Assembly (NCBI RefSeq): GCF_004766045.1
Contig: NZ_SPQQ01000008.1
Coordinates: forward strand, 21,052-85,051
Reading direction: 5' to 3'
Length of the DNA: 64,000 nt
Source of the DNA: Desulfosporosinus fructosivorans
GTDB lineage: Bacteria; Bacillota; Desulfitobacteriia; Desulfitobacteriales; Desulfitobacteriaceae
Shown in pieces: positions 26,032 through 35,325 of the stretch; within the stretch, counting starts at the first letter, position 1, and every line of letters begins with the position of its first letter. The translations under genes were made by a program, and so were the position numbers. The notes below the pieces were generated by a model. It searched no databases and had not been told where the DNA came from. It saw only the letters and a program-made list of their open reading frames with translations.

Positions 26032-26053
26032 AGTTATAAAGGAAGGTATTACC

Positions 26054-27779
26054 ATGATAAAAGTTGATAACTTATCATTCTCATTTCCGCAAAAAGAGCT
26101 CTATAAAAAGATTTCATTTACGCTAGAAGAGGCACAACATTGCGCTTTTATAGGAACAAGCGGCAGTGGAAAAAGCACACTGATCGATATACTGATGGAT
26201 CCAGATCGATATATGTTCGATGGCATATTGGAGATGGATCAAACGTGTAGAATTGGGTATGTAAGTAAGTTCTCACAACCAGACAAAACGAAAGACGCAT
26301 CAGTTTTCGAATATATAGGGGAAGAATTCATTAAGATACAGAATGAAATAACATCGATTTGTACTGAAATGGAAACATCTTCGGAGACTGATTCTTTACT
26401 AGAAAAGTATCAACTCGCTTTAGACGCATTTGATTCAATGGGCGGGAATGATTTTGAAAACAATATAAATAAGAAGCTAAATCTAGCAAACCTAATCAAG
26501 CAAAAAGATATTAAGGTATCTGAGCTGAGTGGTGGAGAATTCAAACTTATTCAAGTGATGAAGGAAATGCTCAGTAGTCCAGACTTAATGATTATGGACG
26601 AACCAGATGTGTTTTTGGACTTTGAAAACCTAAATGCGATGAAGAATCTGATTAATTCTCACAAAGGAATATTGCTGGTTATTACGCATAACAGATATCT
26701 ATTGAATCATTGTTTTAACAAAATTATCCACCTTGAAAACATGGAGCTCCAAGAGTTTGATGGGAGATATATTGATTATAACTTCTCATTACTTCAAACT
26801 AAAATTGAGTTACAAGAACTCACTATAGTTGATGATGAAGAAATCAAGAGAAACGAGATCTTAATAAACAAACTTAGAAAAAACGCAACTTATATCGCCG
26901 ACGTTTCTAAAGGAAAAAAACTAAAAGCTAGGGTTAAAGTTCAAGAAAGATTAGAAGCGCGTAGAATTAAAGCGCCATTTGTAGATATAAAGCAACCGGA
27001 TATCAGGTTAGATATTGGTCATGAAATCGAAGACACCATTATTTTAAACGTCAATAATTATAGTGTTGCCTTTAGAAAATGTTAACTTTGAGATAAAATC
27101 TACGGATAAAGTAGCCCTTATCGGTCCAAACGGTGCTGGGAAAACGACTTTACTCCGAGAAATCTTTAAAAATAATCATAATTCAATTGAAATAAATGGT
27201 GACGTTAAAGTGGCTTATTTATCTCAGCTTCAAGGCGAAAGGCTCAATGAGTCTAATACGATACTTGAAGAGTTCTTCGATGCTGGGTTTAAAAGCTATG
27301 ATCAGATTAGAGCATATATTTCAAACTATGGTTTTGAAGGAGAAATCGTTCATCAAAAGATAGGATCTTTATCTGGTGGAGAAAAAAATATGCTTCAATT
27401 GGCTAAAGTTTCTGCCAGTAAAGCAAATATATTGCTTCTTGATGAACCGACAAGTCATTTAGACATCTATTCACAAATAGCGCTGGAAAAAGCCATTGAA
27501 AACTATCAAGGTGCGATTCTCATGATTTCTCATGATTTTTATTCGATTGTAAATAGTATGGATTATGTTTTAATCATTGAGGATAAGACGATCAGAAAAA
27601 TGAGTATAAGAAAATTCAGAAAGATGATTTATGCTAGTCACTTTGATAGAGACTATTTAGAAATTGAACAAAAGAAAAAATCAGTTGAAACAAAAATAGA
27701 ATTGGCTTTAAAAGAGACTGATTTTGTTCTTGCAAAAGTATTGTCTGAAGAGCTAGAAGAGCTGATTAAGTTACTTTAA
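26054..27779 (+). pseudogene. ABC-F type ribosomal protection protein, split by a frameshift
   Basis: Two ATP-binding domains of an ABC-F protein lie in adjacent frames. The first frame (26054-27085) has Walker A IGTSGSGKSTLID, signature SELSGGEFKL and Walker B LMIMDEPDVF, then a basic linker. The second (about 27063-27779) has IGPNGAGKTTLLREI, SLSGGEKNML and LLLDEPTSHLD. Near 27061-27066 a single-base shift would join ...VNNYSV to LPLENVNFEI. ABC-F proteins displace ribosome-targeting antibiotics. As read, the gene gives two half proteins, so it is a pseudogene unless the shift is programmed or a sequencing error. ATG 26054 follows GGAAGG. Confidence 0.85.
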
Positions 27780-27860
27780 ATCAAGTCCTTTTTTGATTGA
27801 ATTCAAATCATAAATGAAATACATAATAAGAGAGTATTATTTATGAAAAGGAGAATTAAC

Positions 27861-28412
27861 ATGGATTTATCACCTGAAGAACGCGATGAACTACTCAGAG
27901 CATTAAAAGCTCGTTTTGAGAAAAATATGAATCGCCATGAAGGTCTTGATTGGGGTAAAATACAAGCAAAGCTAGAAAATAATCCTGAAAAACTATGGTC
28001 GCTTAATGAAATGGAAAGTACGGGCGGTGATCCGGATGTTCTTGGTCTTGATGAGATGACGGGCGAATACATTTTTTGTGATTGTTCTGAAGAAAGTCCT
28101 AAAGCCCGTAGAAGTCTTTGCTACGACCGTGAGGCTCTTGAGTCAAGGAAAGAAAATAGGCCCAAAAACAACGTCATTGATATGGCCGCTGCCATGGGCA
28201 TCGAGCTTTTAACAGAAGAAGAATACCGGAACCTTCAGAAACTAGGAAAGTACGACGCAAAAACATCGAGCTGGATTAGAACACCTTCAGATATTAGAAA
28301 GCTGGGCGGTGCCATCTTTGCGGATTTCCGTTACGGCAATGTCTTCGTATATCACAATGGTGCAGAATCCTACTATGCAGCCAGAGGGTTCCGTGGCTTG
28401 CTAAAGGTTTAA
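27861..28412 (+). CDS. DUF4256 family protein
   Basis: A 183-residue soluble protein matching the DUF4256 pattern: MDLSPEERDELLRALKARFEKNMNRHEGLDW, ESTGGDPDVLGLDEMTGEYIFCDCSEESPKARRSLCYDREALESRKENRP, and ATPSDIRKLGGAIF-like TPSDIRKLGGAIFADFRYGNVFVYHNGAESYYAARGFRG. Function unknown. ATG 27861 follows AAAAGGAGAATTAAC; the upstream in-frame ATG at 27843 lacks a site and spans this one. Monocistronic, followed by a long hairpin. Confidence 0.88.
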   Translation: MDLSPEERDELLRALKARFEKNMNRHEGLDWGKIQAKLENNPEKLWSLNEMESTGGDPDVLGLDEMTGEYIFCDCSEESPKARRSLCYDREALESRKENRPKNNVIDMAAAMGIELLTEEEYRNLQKLGKYDAKTSSWIRTPSDIRKLGGAIFADFRYGNVFVYHNGAESYYAARGFRGLLKV

Positions 28413-28453
28413 ATCCGGTTTTATGTCGACATGCACCCCATCGTCGAATAACC

Positions 28454-28501
28454 AAGGCATGTCCAATAAACGAATGCGTATTCGCTTATTGGACATGCCT
28501 T
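28454..28501. terminator. Long hairpin after the DUF4256 gene
   Basis: 22-nt arms (28454-28475 with 28480-28501) match at all but one position around a 4-nt loop. A weak T-tract follows, so it is probably a terminator. Confidence 0.6.
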
Positions 28502-28647
28502 TATTGGAGAATGTCACGTTGGTCTTAAATCTGACGGAAAAGTGACGGCTGTGGGTGATAATGAGCATGGCCAATGCGATGTAAGCGGTTGGCGTGGCAT
28601 TGGAAGACCAAAGCGGTATCATCACCGAGCTGACTACGGAGCTTGCT
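28502..28647 (+). pseudogene. Joined fragments of an RCC1-repeat gene and a DUF3102 gene
   Basis: 28502-28603 encodes GECHVGLKSDGKVTAVGDNEHGQCDVSGWRGI, one blade of an RCC1-like repeat protein. At about 28605 it switches to a 42-bp stretch nearly identical to 24042-24083 of the DUF3102 remnant, in another frame. Neither gene is complete. Confidence 0.65.
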
Positions 28648-28763
28648 TACTAGTTATATCTTTCGAGATATGTCCATTTGGGGGTAACTGTTCGCGCTTA
28701 TGTTTCCTATGTGGGAAATCTTTATCATTGCGCTGACTAGATGTGATTTTTGCATGTATATAA

Positions 28764-28804
28764 AAACAAGGGGGCGGTAGCCACAACTGCCGCACCCCTG
28801 TTTA
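28764..28804. terminator. GC-rich hairpin between convergent remnants
   Basis: An imperfect GC-rich stem (AAACAAGGGGGCGG with CCGCACCCCTGTTT) can terminate transcription in either direction. It sits 3' of the minus-strand toroid-like gene. Confidence 0.55.
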
Positions 28805-28894
28805 ACGTTAAAACACATGTTCTTTTTTCATAACAAAGTCCACTCTCACAACTTGGAGTACGACAAATTGGAATTTGTCAGTTTTCCATTATGC

Positions 28895-29770
28895 TCATAA
28901 TAAACCAGATAGCCATATCGGAAATAATACTGAAATCCATTCCGACGCTTTACGCCTGGTTTCAAAACCGATGTAACCTTTATAACTGTAAAGATAATCT
29001 ATCTTCCACTGGCCTGTCGTTATTTGCTTTTCCTGAAGGAGGTGTAACAAGGCCACGCTGTTTTCATGCGCCGTTAATTGTCTTTTGCCAACAATATAAG
29101 TTAAATCAGTAAGGGAGAGAGCATAACTCTGCGGAAACATTATGTCTGTAATATGCGGGCTGATGGGTCTGCCATCCGATAGCCGCTGGAACATTTTATG
29201 TCGAAGCATATAGTCTGTTCCTTGCATAAGAAGACTTTCCACTTTCTGATTTTCATGCTTAACACATTCCGAATATGTTACAAGCGCACGGACTGTTTTA
29301 CCGATTCCGATATAACACGGCGTTTTTCCAAGGCAACCACCATGTTTGCAAATACCTTTGTGAGGCCATGAAGTGGTTTGATTGCGCTCAAAAAGCTGAT
29401 ATTGTTCTATCCAACTTAAAGCTGCTTGTGCCTCTTTACTGGCAGCAAGCCCAAGTCGGCAATAGGCTTCCAGCAGCATTGCATTGTAGCAAGGGACAAT
29501 TTCTTCCACTCCACCTAAACATAAAAATCCTTGTTGCGTGGCAATGTTCTGGTTGATATAGCCTATCATCTTTTGGGTGTAAGATAATGTTTCAATATGT
29601 GGAATTTCACTCAGACCCATAACACGAAACACAGCAAACAAAGGGTTATCTATAAAATCTGCAGTGAGTTTTCCGACTAATGCCGATTGACTTAACAGAC
29701 TGGAAATCTCGTTATTCTCTAAATACTCATTTTTTTCAGAAGCAATCCTTAAAATTAATGCGGTATCCAC
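28895..29770 (-). CDS. Uncharacterised helical repeat protein, alpha/alpha-toroid-like
   Basis: A 291-residue, helix-rich protein with no signal peptide or membrane helix. Repeated helix pairs and the block SWPHKGICKHGGCLGKTPCYIGIGKTVRALVTYSEC (about 132-165), with four cysteines and two histidines, suggest a metal site inside an alpha/alpha-barrel like the prenyltransferase/squalene-cyclase superfamily. I cannot assign a reaction. The ATG at 29770 follows an AGGGGGTG site on the minus strand. It is isolated between repeat-rich stretches. Confidence 0.7.
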   Translation of the reverse strand: MDTALILRIASEKNEYLENNEISSLLSQSALVGKLTADFIDNPLFAVFRVMGLSEIPHIETLSYTQKMIGYINQNIATQQGFLCLGGVEEIVPCYNAMLLEAYCRLGLAASKEAQAALSWIEQYQLFERNQTTSWPHKGICKHGGCLGKTPCYIGIGKTVRALVTYSECVKHENQKVESLLMQGTDYMLRHKMFQRLSDGRPISPHITDIMFPQSYALSLTDLTYIVGKRQLTAHENSVALLHLLQEKQITTGQWKIDYLYSYKGYIGFETRRKASEWISVLFPIWLSGLL

Positions 29771-29950
29771 GTTACACCCCCTTAGAAATTGATTAATTAT
29801 TTATAGTCAGCTCTGGTCAATTCCACTGTATATAAATAATCTACACCCCAAATTCCTGTTTGTCATTCCCATAAAGATTATAATAAATTTCACTAATAAA
29901 ACAATAATTCCATAATGATTGCGCACAAACAAACGGATAACGAAAAAATC

Positions 29951-29990
29951 CCCCTGCTCATTTTTCAAAAATAGGCAAGGGTGCTTTTTT
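29951..29990. terminator. Possible hairpin with T-tract
   Basis: Imperfect arms (CCCCTGCT... with ...GGCAAGGG) are followed by TTTTTT on both strands. The gene it serves is not clear. Confidence 0.35.
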
Positions 29991-30015
29991 CATTAGACTA
30001 TCAAGCAGAAGTTCC

Positions 30016-30358
30016 GTGCTAATAGGGTAAAATATAAAGAATACTGTAAAAAGGAACAGTTGTTGGCAGGGTTTTACAGAATAATGAAGAATTTAGGCTA
30101 TAGAAAGTGTTTGCAGTTATATGAGCTAATAGAAATAGGAAGCCAGATTTTCTGCTCACGGGTGACCCACGTAATAAAAAAGTCAGAACTCAGCATGTTG
30201 AAGGTATACATAAAAAGAAAGCTGAAGTAGCGAACCAAATTGGCGCTAATAGTTGTCCCAAATGTGGTGGGGAGTTACTCACGAGAAAGGGTAAATATGG
30301 ATATTTTAAAGAGCGTAACAATTATCCGAAGTATAGTTTACAATTACTAATTAGGCAG
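30016..30358 (+). pseudogene. Decayed nuclease-like gene tail with topoisomerase-type zinc finger, copy 1
   Basis: With several frame changes it reads YCKKEQLLAG.YRIMKNLGYRKCLQLYELIEIG, then QHVEGIHKKKAE.ANQIGANSCPKCGGELLTRKGKYGYFKERNNYPKYS. The CPKCGG...YPK end is a C4 topoisomerase-like finger, common at the end of NERD/restriction-endonuclease-like proteins. A second copy lies at 51938-52275. Frameshifts and a missing start make it a pseudogene. Confidence 0.6.
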
Positions 30359-30544
30359 TGAATCCTGATTTCGGTAAAAGCGGAGTCAATAGAGTATAAG
30401 TATTGATAATGTCAAAATGCGAAGTTAGATTCGATTCATATAATTGGAGACTTGCACAAATCCTAATTATAGCAATAATGGGAATCTTAACGGACATTAG
30501 TAAAATGTTATTTTTTATCTAATCTACATTGGAGGATCGTGAGA

Positions 30545-31012
30545 ATGAAGTATACTTGCACGTTGATTGTTGTAAGAAATATAGAAAAAGCAAAGCAGTT
30601 TTATCACGACGTTTTAGGGTTAGAGATTGTTGCTGATTTTGGGGCAAATGTTACTTTGACGGGCGGCATTGCATTGCAGACTGCTGATACTTGGAAAGGG
30701 TTTATTCATAAGCAAGATGAAGAAATTGTTTTCGGAAATAATGCATGTGAGTTATATTTTGAGGAAGATGACATGGACGGCTTTGCTACAAAATTAAACA
30801 CTATGAAAAGTATCGAATATGTTCATCCGCTCTTTGAACATTCATGGGGCCAGCGAGTAGTTCGTTTCTATGATGTGGATAAGCACATTATTGAAGTCGG
30901 CGAAAACATGATTATGGTTGTTAAGAGATTTATAAACACCGGGCTTTCGATTGAAGAAACGGCCACTCGTATGGATGTACCAGTTGATTATGTAAGGTCG
31001 TTATTAACGTAA
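30545..31012 (+). CDS. VOC (glyoxalase/bleomycin-resistance) family protein
   Basis: A VOC fold: TCTLIVVRNIEKAKQFYHDVLGLEIVADFGANVTLTGGIALQ forms the first beta-alpha-beta-beta-beta unit and VVRFYDVDKHIIEVGENM the second. Members bind a metal and act as isomerases, dioxygenases or drug-binding proteins; none can be assigned here. The tail (about 125-155, GLSIEETATRMDVPVDYVRSLL) looks like a small helix-turn-helix appended to the VOC domain. ATG 30545 lies nine bases from GGAGG; an in-frame GTG at 30539 is too close. Confidence 0.82.
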   Translation: MKYTCTLIVVRNIEKAKQFYHDVLGLEIVADFGANVTLTGGIALQTADTWKGFIHKQDEEIVFGNNACELYFEEDDMDGFATKLNTMKSIEYVHPLFEHSWGQRVVRFYDVDKHIIEVGENMIMVVKRFINTGLSIEETATRMDVPVDYVRSLLT

Positions 31013-31313
31013 AAATTAGGGTATTTTGTAAATTTCAATTAAGCTCGCAGTAACCATATTTTTAAGGTTTCTACTCAGGATTGTTGAGAAGGCGGAAGAT
31101 AAACTTCGCAATATCCATATGAGAAAAATCCGTTTCCTAGTAGGTTAAGAATGGGCGAAATAAACTGTGGGAAATAGGTTGTATGCCAAAAAGCTGGGTA
31201 TTAGAAGTAATTTTGCAAGAAATCAGAAATTGATTTCAAGAATTATTTAACGGGAAGGGGTTGGCCATCACATATTGCCAGTGCAATAATTGTGAAGCCG
31301 AAAATTGAAGCCA

Positions 31314-32414
31314 ATGCAGACCAGAAATATTTTTTACAAGTTACCTGCTATTATAATCATTGCAATAATGATTATTTGTACAGCAGGGATAATCGTTGCC
31401 TTTAATTATCATAAGATTTTTGAAACAGACGCTATCAAGGTAACCAGTAGTACAAACAATACGCAGAATGATACTACGGGCGGCAAAAAAACAGTCGCCA
31501 GTCTTAATACCTTCGACGGCATTAATTCAACATCCAATGAAAGTCATTCAACCACCAGTAATACTTCCTCCGGTGAAAACCTAGATCCTACTGTTTCGGA
31601 AAGTACTTCAGCACATACAACGCACCAGTATTCTCCGGATTTTGTTCCCGGTAGTACGTTCTCGCAGGATGATTCGGAAAACGGAAAGACTAGATATGTT
31701 TATGACAGCACTAGAATTGACGCCGATGGAGACGGTGCTGCCGACGATGTGCTGCTGGTTGGCGAAAACAATGATACGAATGCCCTTTTTGGCCACCAAA
31801 CCTGTAATTTGGCGGTAGTTGTCAGGGATGGGGTTACAGGGAAGTTTGCCGCATTTTTACTGCCTGAAGATTTTGGAGTCATGTTACCGCGATTCAATAT
31901 CGGGAGTTTCACTGCCGCAAAGAAAAACGAGATCCTGGTTTCTGTTGAAACTGGTGGCAGCGGAGGAATTGTTCTTTATGCCCTAATGGCATATGAAAAT
32001 AGAAAGGTAGTTTCAGTGGTATCTCAGGAAGAGCTGAACAAAGGCTTGGCTCTGAAAGTAGTATGCTTTCCCGGGTTTGAGATGAAGATTATCGATAAAA
32101 ACACAGGGGTTAATTCCATCGTTAATTTTCATGATGGGGCAGTTGTTCCTCTATATATTGACAGTGGTGTCTATAATAATGCAGGGGTATTTCTTAAAGA
32201 CCAGTCGTATGTAGATGATGAAGTCATGGATGATGTATTTGTCAGCCTGGATCCTGCTGACGATGACGGTGATGGTACTCAGGAGCTTCACGGCAAGCAA
32301 CGTATTTCGTTCATTACTCATGCTAATACAGTTGCCTGGGCTGAATCGGTCTGGTCAGTAAAAGGTGGTCGGCTGAGGCTTGTCAGTGAGAAGATTGAAG
32401 CCTATAATCCATAA
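31314..32414 (+). CDS. Membrane-anchored extracellular protein with Asp-rich DxDGDG loops
   Basis: A single N-terminal hydrophobic helix (YKLPAIIIIAIMIICTAGIIVAF) is followed by a Ser/Thr/Asn-rich linker of about 90 residues and a C-terminal domain. That domain contains IDADGDGAADDVLLVGENN and PADDDGDGTQEL, both resembling FG-GAP/VCBS or dockerin-type calcium loops. This points to a surface protein tethered by its N-terminus; the ligand is unknown. ATG 31314 is chosen over the in-frame TTG at 31305, but neither has a strong ribosome site. Monocistronic, between mosaic stretches. Confidence 0.75.
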   Translation: MQTRNIFYKLPAIIIIAIMIICTAGIIVAFNYHKIFETDAIKVTSSTNNTQNDTTGGKKTVASLNTFDGINSTSNESHSTTSNTSSGENLDPTVSESTSAHTTHQYSPDFVPGSTFSQDDSENGKTRYVYDSTRIDADGDGAADDVLLVGENNDTNALFGHQTCNLAVVVRDGVTGKFAAFLLPEDFGVMLPRFNIGSFTAAKKNEILVSVETGGSGGIVLYALMAYENRKVVSVVSQEELNKGLALKVVCFPGFEMKIIDKNTGVNSIVNFHDGAVVPLYIDSGVYNNAGVFLKDQSYVDDEVMDDVFVSLDPADDDGDGTQELHGKQRISFITHANTVAWAESVWSVKGGRLRLVSEKIEAYNP

Positions 32415-33056
32415 AAAATGTTAAGAGAATCTGTAAGATAAGCCTACTGCAGGAATAAAAGTATTCATCAAAGCAAAAGACCTTTTCTTTGATGAGATTG
32501 AAACCTTTTGTTATGGACCTAAGGCATGCAAATTTTATTAAATGGGTAGGCCACGGTCAGTTCCATATTAAAAATAGAGGGTCAGCTATTGATGACGGGT
32601 GTCTGGATGAGTTTTTTACCGAAGGTAGAGATGAATAAGAATAAGAATAATCGAATAGTTGATATTATGGGAGAGGTTCAAATCATGGTAGCCACCTCTG
32701 CTTTCGGAGATAGAGCCGGAGAGAGTTTCAGTTGAGCGGATAACTACTGAATAATATGCTCTCCAGTATTATTCAACAGCTTGATGTTCTTACGTGAGGT
32801 GACATTATGGGAAAGTCTAAATAATAGATGGGATATTCGTGCGCACAGACATCTACAGCCATTTTCTGAGATGTATGTGCGCTTTTGTTATTTGTGGGAC
32901 GGATAATCCCTGGCACGGCGCTCATAAGGACCTGCTTCCCCATGGGGGTTCCTGACAAGCCAAACTGTAGCAAGCAGCAGTATCGGGCTGTAAAACGAAA
33001 TAGTGATTAATATGGATGTTAATCTAATTCAAATTGTGTGAAGAAAGGAATACAAC
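32415..33056. other. 640-bp stretch of remnants
   Basis: No intact gene. About 32525-32640 one frame reads ANFIKWVGHGQFHIKNRGSAIDDGCLDEFFTEGRDE and stops, probably a gene tail of unknown family. About 32718-32752 repeats sequence found near 51790. A terminator-like hairpin lies at 32841-32887. Confidence 0.45.
32841..32887 (+). terminator. Terminator-like hairpin without an obvious gene
   Basis: 14-nt arms (32841-32854 with 32869-32882, one mismatch) are followed by TTTTGTTA. No intact gene ends here, so it may have belonged to a lost one. Confidence 0.55.
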
Positions 33057-33299
33057 ATGGCTAGTAATATAAAAAAGGATGCAGAATGGGCTGAAGCAAA
33101 AAAGAAATGTAGACTGAACGAAGAAACCCTGAAAATGGCCAGAGAGATGGGATTAAACCCCAGAAGTCTGGTCAAAAATATCCCCAGCCCAAGCCAACAA
33201 TGGAAGGCACCTGTGAGTACTTGGATTCGAGAGATGTATCAAGAACGCCTGGATAAGGCACGACAGAAAAAGCAGCGGAAAGAGATTTCAACGGAGTGA
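33057..33299 (+). CDS. Small basic protein, uncharacterised; intact member of a three-copy repeat
   Basis: An 80-residue highly charged protein (AKKKCRLNEETLKMAREMGLNPRSLVKNIPSPSQQWKAPVSTWIREMYQERLDKARQKKQRKE). A proper AAGAAAGGAAT site lies eight bases before the ATG. I know this type as a widespread clostridial hypothetical, but no function is established. Its 3' part is repeated at 45913-46110, and its last 15 codons at 46689-46733. It is the only copy with a start codon. Confidence 0.7.
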   Translation: MASNIKKDAEWAEAKKKCRLNEETLKMAREMGLNPRSLVKNIPSPSQQWKAPVSTWIREMYQERLDKARQKKQRKEISTE

Positions 33300-33489
33300 T
33301 ATTCTTGCTATGAATTTCGAAAGATGTTTCTAAGTGGTATGAATATTCCTGCTTAATTCGGAACGGTCTGTATATGGATATGAGACCCTGCCTTTGTCTG
33401 GCTTGAATTTTAGCTAAAATATAATTGACAGAATAGCTAAACCGCTCTAAAATAATACCTAAGTTGAAATTCTGGATGAAGGTGATCGT

Positions 33490-34224
33490 ATGCGTATTAA
33501 TACCACAGATATGCAAAATGCGTTTGGAAAATATCTTGCTCTCGTAGAGAAGGAAGATATTGTTATTACCAAAAACGGCAAGAGTATTGCCAAACTCATC
33601 CGCTATAACGAACCGGACTATTTTCTTGTACATGAAGAAGCAAAAAGATATCAACCGACAAAGACGGTGAGCTACGAAGAATATATGGAGCTGATTGATT
33701 CCTCTGATCAAAGGTACGAACTGATCGACGGTGAGATTTATCTGTTAGCTTCACCTACCTTTACTCATCAGGTGGTTGTAAACGAAATATCTTGGCACTT
33801 TAATAACTATTTTAGAGGAAAACTTTGTCGGTCTTTAACTGCTCCGTTGGATATACGGCTTTTCGGTTATGCGACCAGGTTTGAAGAAGATCCGAATGTT
33901 GTCCAGCCGGATGTAATCGTGATCTGTGATGAAAACAAGGTTAATGAAAAGAACAAGTATGAAGGCATACCGTCACTGGTGGTCGAAGTATTGTCTCCAT
34001 CCACCAAAGGCAAGGATCTGGCTGCAAAATTAAATCTCTATATGAAAAGCGGTATTTTAGAATACTGGGTTGTAAACCCGGAAAATAAAAGTATACTTCA
34101 ATACTCTTTTTCTAAAGAAAGAGATATAGACAACCTAATGAGCCTCCAGCAGGGAGATACTATTCAATCAACTGTCTTCCCGGGTTTAGAGATACTTTTA
34201 TCAGATGTTTTTTCTGAGATTTAG
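33490..34224 (+). CDS. Fusion of Phd/YefM-type antitoxin domain and Uma2-family nuclease
   Basis: Residues 1-50 (MRINTTDMQNAFGKYLALVEKEDIVITKNGKSIAKLI) match the N-terminal DNA-binding domain of Phd/YefM antitoxins. Residues about 65-244 match Uma2 (DUF820), a PD-(D/E)XK-fold family: YELIDGEIYLLASPT, VQPDVIVIC, PSLVVEVLSPST, KLNLYMKSGILEYWVV. The combination suggests a self-regulated nuclease or a nuclease-like partner of a lost toxin. GAAGGTGATC precedes ATG 33490. No separate toxin gene is adjacent. Both domains appear intact. Confidence 0.85.
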   Translation: MRINTTDMQNAFGKYLALVEKEDIVITKNGKSIAKLIRYNEPDYFLVHEEAKRYQPTKTVSYEEYMELIDSSDQRYELIDGEIYLLASPTFTHQVVVNEISWHFNNYFRGKLCRSLTAPLDIRLFGYATRFEEDPNVVQPDVIVICDENKVNEKNKYEGIPSLVVEVLSPSTKGKDLAAKLNLYMKSGILEYWVVNPENKSILQYSFSKERDIDNLMSLQQGDTIQSTVFPGLEILLSDVFSEI

Positions 34225-34357
34225 GTGCCGGAAAGATGGCTTAGATAAGAACTTTATATTTCGCAATAAGGTCCCAAAAGCATACTTACTGAAGCCGATT
34301 CCCTCGACCTGGCACATACCACTGGCGAGTACTGGAATTTTATAAAACTTGTGACCA

Positions 34358-34459
34358 GATCTACTGAAGAAAGCTTAGGTTTGTGGCTTAGTATTGTAGG
34401 GCGAAACGGAAAGTTTTTGTATTTCAGCTGATGTTATGAAGATAGTACCGGAGAGAGTT
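34358..34459. repeat. Dispersed repeat A, copy 1
   Basis: This approximately 100-bp segment (starting GATCTACTGAAGAAAGCTTA) recurs at 51692-51793 with scattered changes. It has no intact gene and looks like a gene tail duplicated in the region. Confidence 0.7.
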
Positions 34460-34643
34460 ACAAACATGAAAGTGCTTGTGGAGAAGCCTTGTTTGAAAGG
34501 ATAGATGAACTGGAGTTGCTTACAAGTATGGTAATAAAGAAGAGGCTGTCGAAGTCGGAAAAAGAATGAAAAAACGACTTATATCCATTGAACATGATAC
34601 AGATGATTTCCCTGATTATCTTTTGAAGATGATTGACCAAGTG
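34456..34643 (+). pseudogene. Duplicate of the 3' end of the gene at 46851
   Basis: This 188-bp block matches 47517-47705 almost base for base, with a one-base difference in length. It encodes YKHESACGEALFERIDELELL...EEAVEVGKRMKKRLISIEHDTDDFPDYLL. It lacks a start, and the indel breaks the frame, so it is a duplicated fragment. Confidence 0.85.
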
Positions 34644-34866
34644 ATCATAGAATCCAACATTGAAGTTTTGAGTGAGAATAATATTGTCCTAAATTCCCTT
34701 ATAAGGTATCATAGCCATTCTTCCCTTAATCAAGGTATAACTAGTTCAGAATCTCAGGTTCGCTAAACTCTCATATAGTGAACAAAATCAATAAACATCG
34801 CTGCCTACTACATAAAATGGACTATTGTGTTAAGATCGGTGACTCTACCATAAGAATAAGCATATC
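34644..34866. other. A/T-rich spacer
   Basis: No gene or clear structure recognised between the duplicated fragment and the terminator of the HEPN/MNT pair. Confidence 0.4.
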
Positions 34867-34916
34867 GAAACAAAGGCTTCCCCGAGATTTATTTCTCTCA
34901 GGGAAGCCTTTGTTTC
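34867..34916 (-). terminator. Terminator of the HEPN/MNT operon
   Basis: A perfect 16-bp outer stem (34867-34882 with 34901-34916) closes a smaller inner palindrome. It lies 55 bp past the HEPN stop. Confidence 0.75.
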
Positions 34917-34971
34917 ATTGGAGGTCGGCATAGTAAGAATTTAAATAGTCTTCGACACCTTTTATTACCAT

Positions 34972-35325
34972 TTAGACATCTTTAAGAGTTTTTTTAGCGT
35001 CTTGTTTACTAGCGAGATAGAAATCATCGTAATCACTGGCTAATCTCAGGTCCTGAGAGCTTGCGATAATCTTTCGGTATTCTTTTGGAAATATTCCGGT
35101 CTTCACAAAATTAATATTAAACACACTTATTACCCCAGAATGTTTCCGCGAATCAAGTCCTAATGTAGCCAAAGCCGCCCTAGCCGCCTGAAAGAGGGAG
35201 TAGTATGCCTTGGATAAACAATCCCGGTGATGTTCCAGATTAAAAAGATCCTCGGCAACTGCTAACCGTTCTTTAGCAGATTGCAATCGATAAAAGGCTA
35301 AATCTTTGGTTTCTATACGGTCCAC
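34972..35325 (-). CDS. HEPN domain protein (toxin component)
   Basis: A 117-residue four-helix HEPN protein: LQSAKERLAVAEDLFNLEHHRDCLSKAYYSLFQAARAALATLGLDSRKHSGVISVFN and DLRLASDYDDFYLA. HEPN proteins paired with minimal nucleotidyltransferases are usually RNases; the conserved arginine/tyrosine block near the C-terminus is the expected functional site. It overlaps the MNT gene by 13 bp, which ensures co-translation. Together they form a type VII-like (HepT/MntA) toxin-antitoxin pair. It sits directly upstream of, and divergent to, the Wadjet operon. Confidence 0.82.
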   Translation of the reverse strand: MDRIETKDLAFYRLQSAKERLAVAEDLFNLEHHRDCLSKAYYSLFQAARAALATLGLDSRKHSGVISVFNINFVKTGIFPKEYRKIIASSQDLRLASDYDDFYLASKQDAKKTLKDV

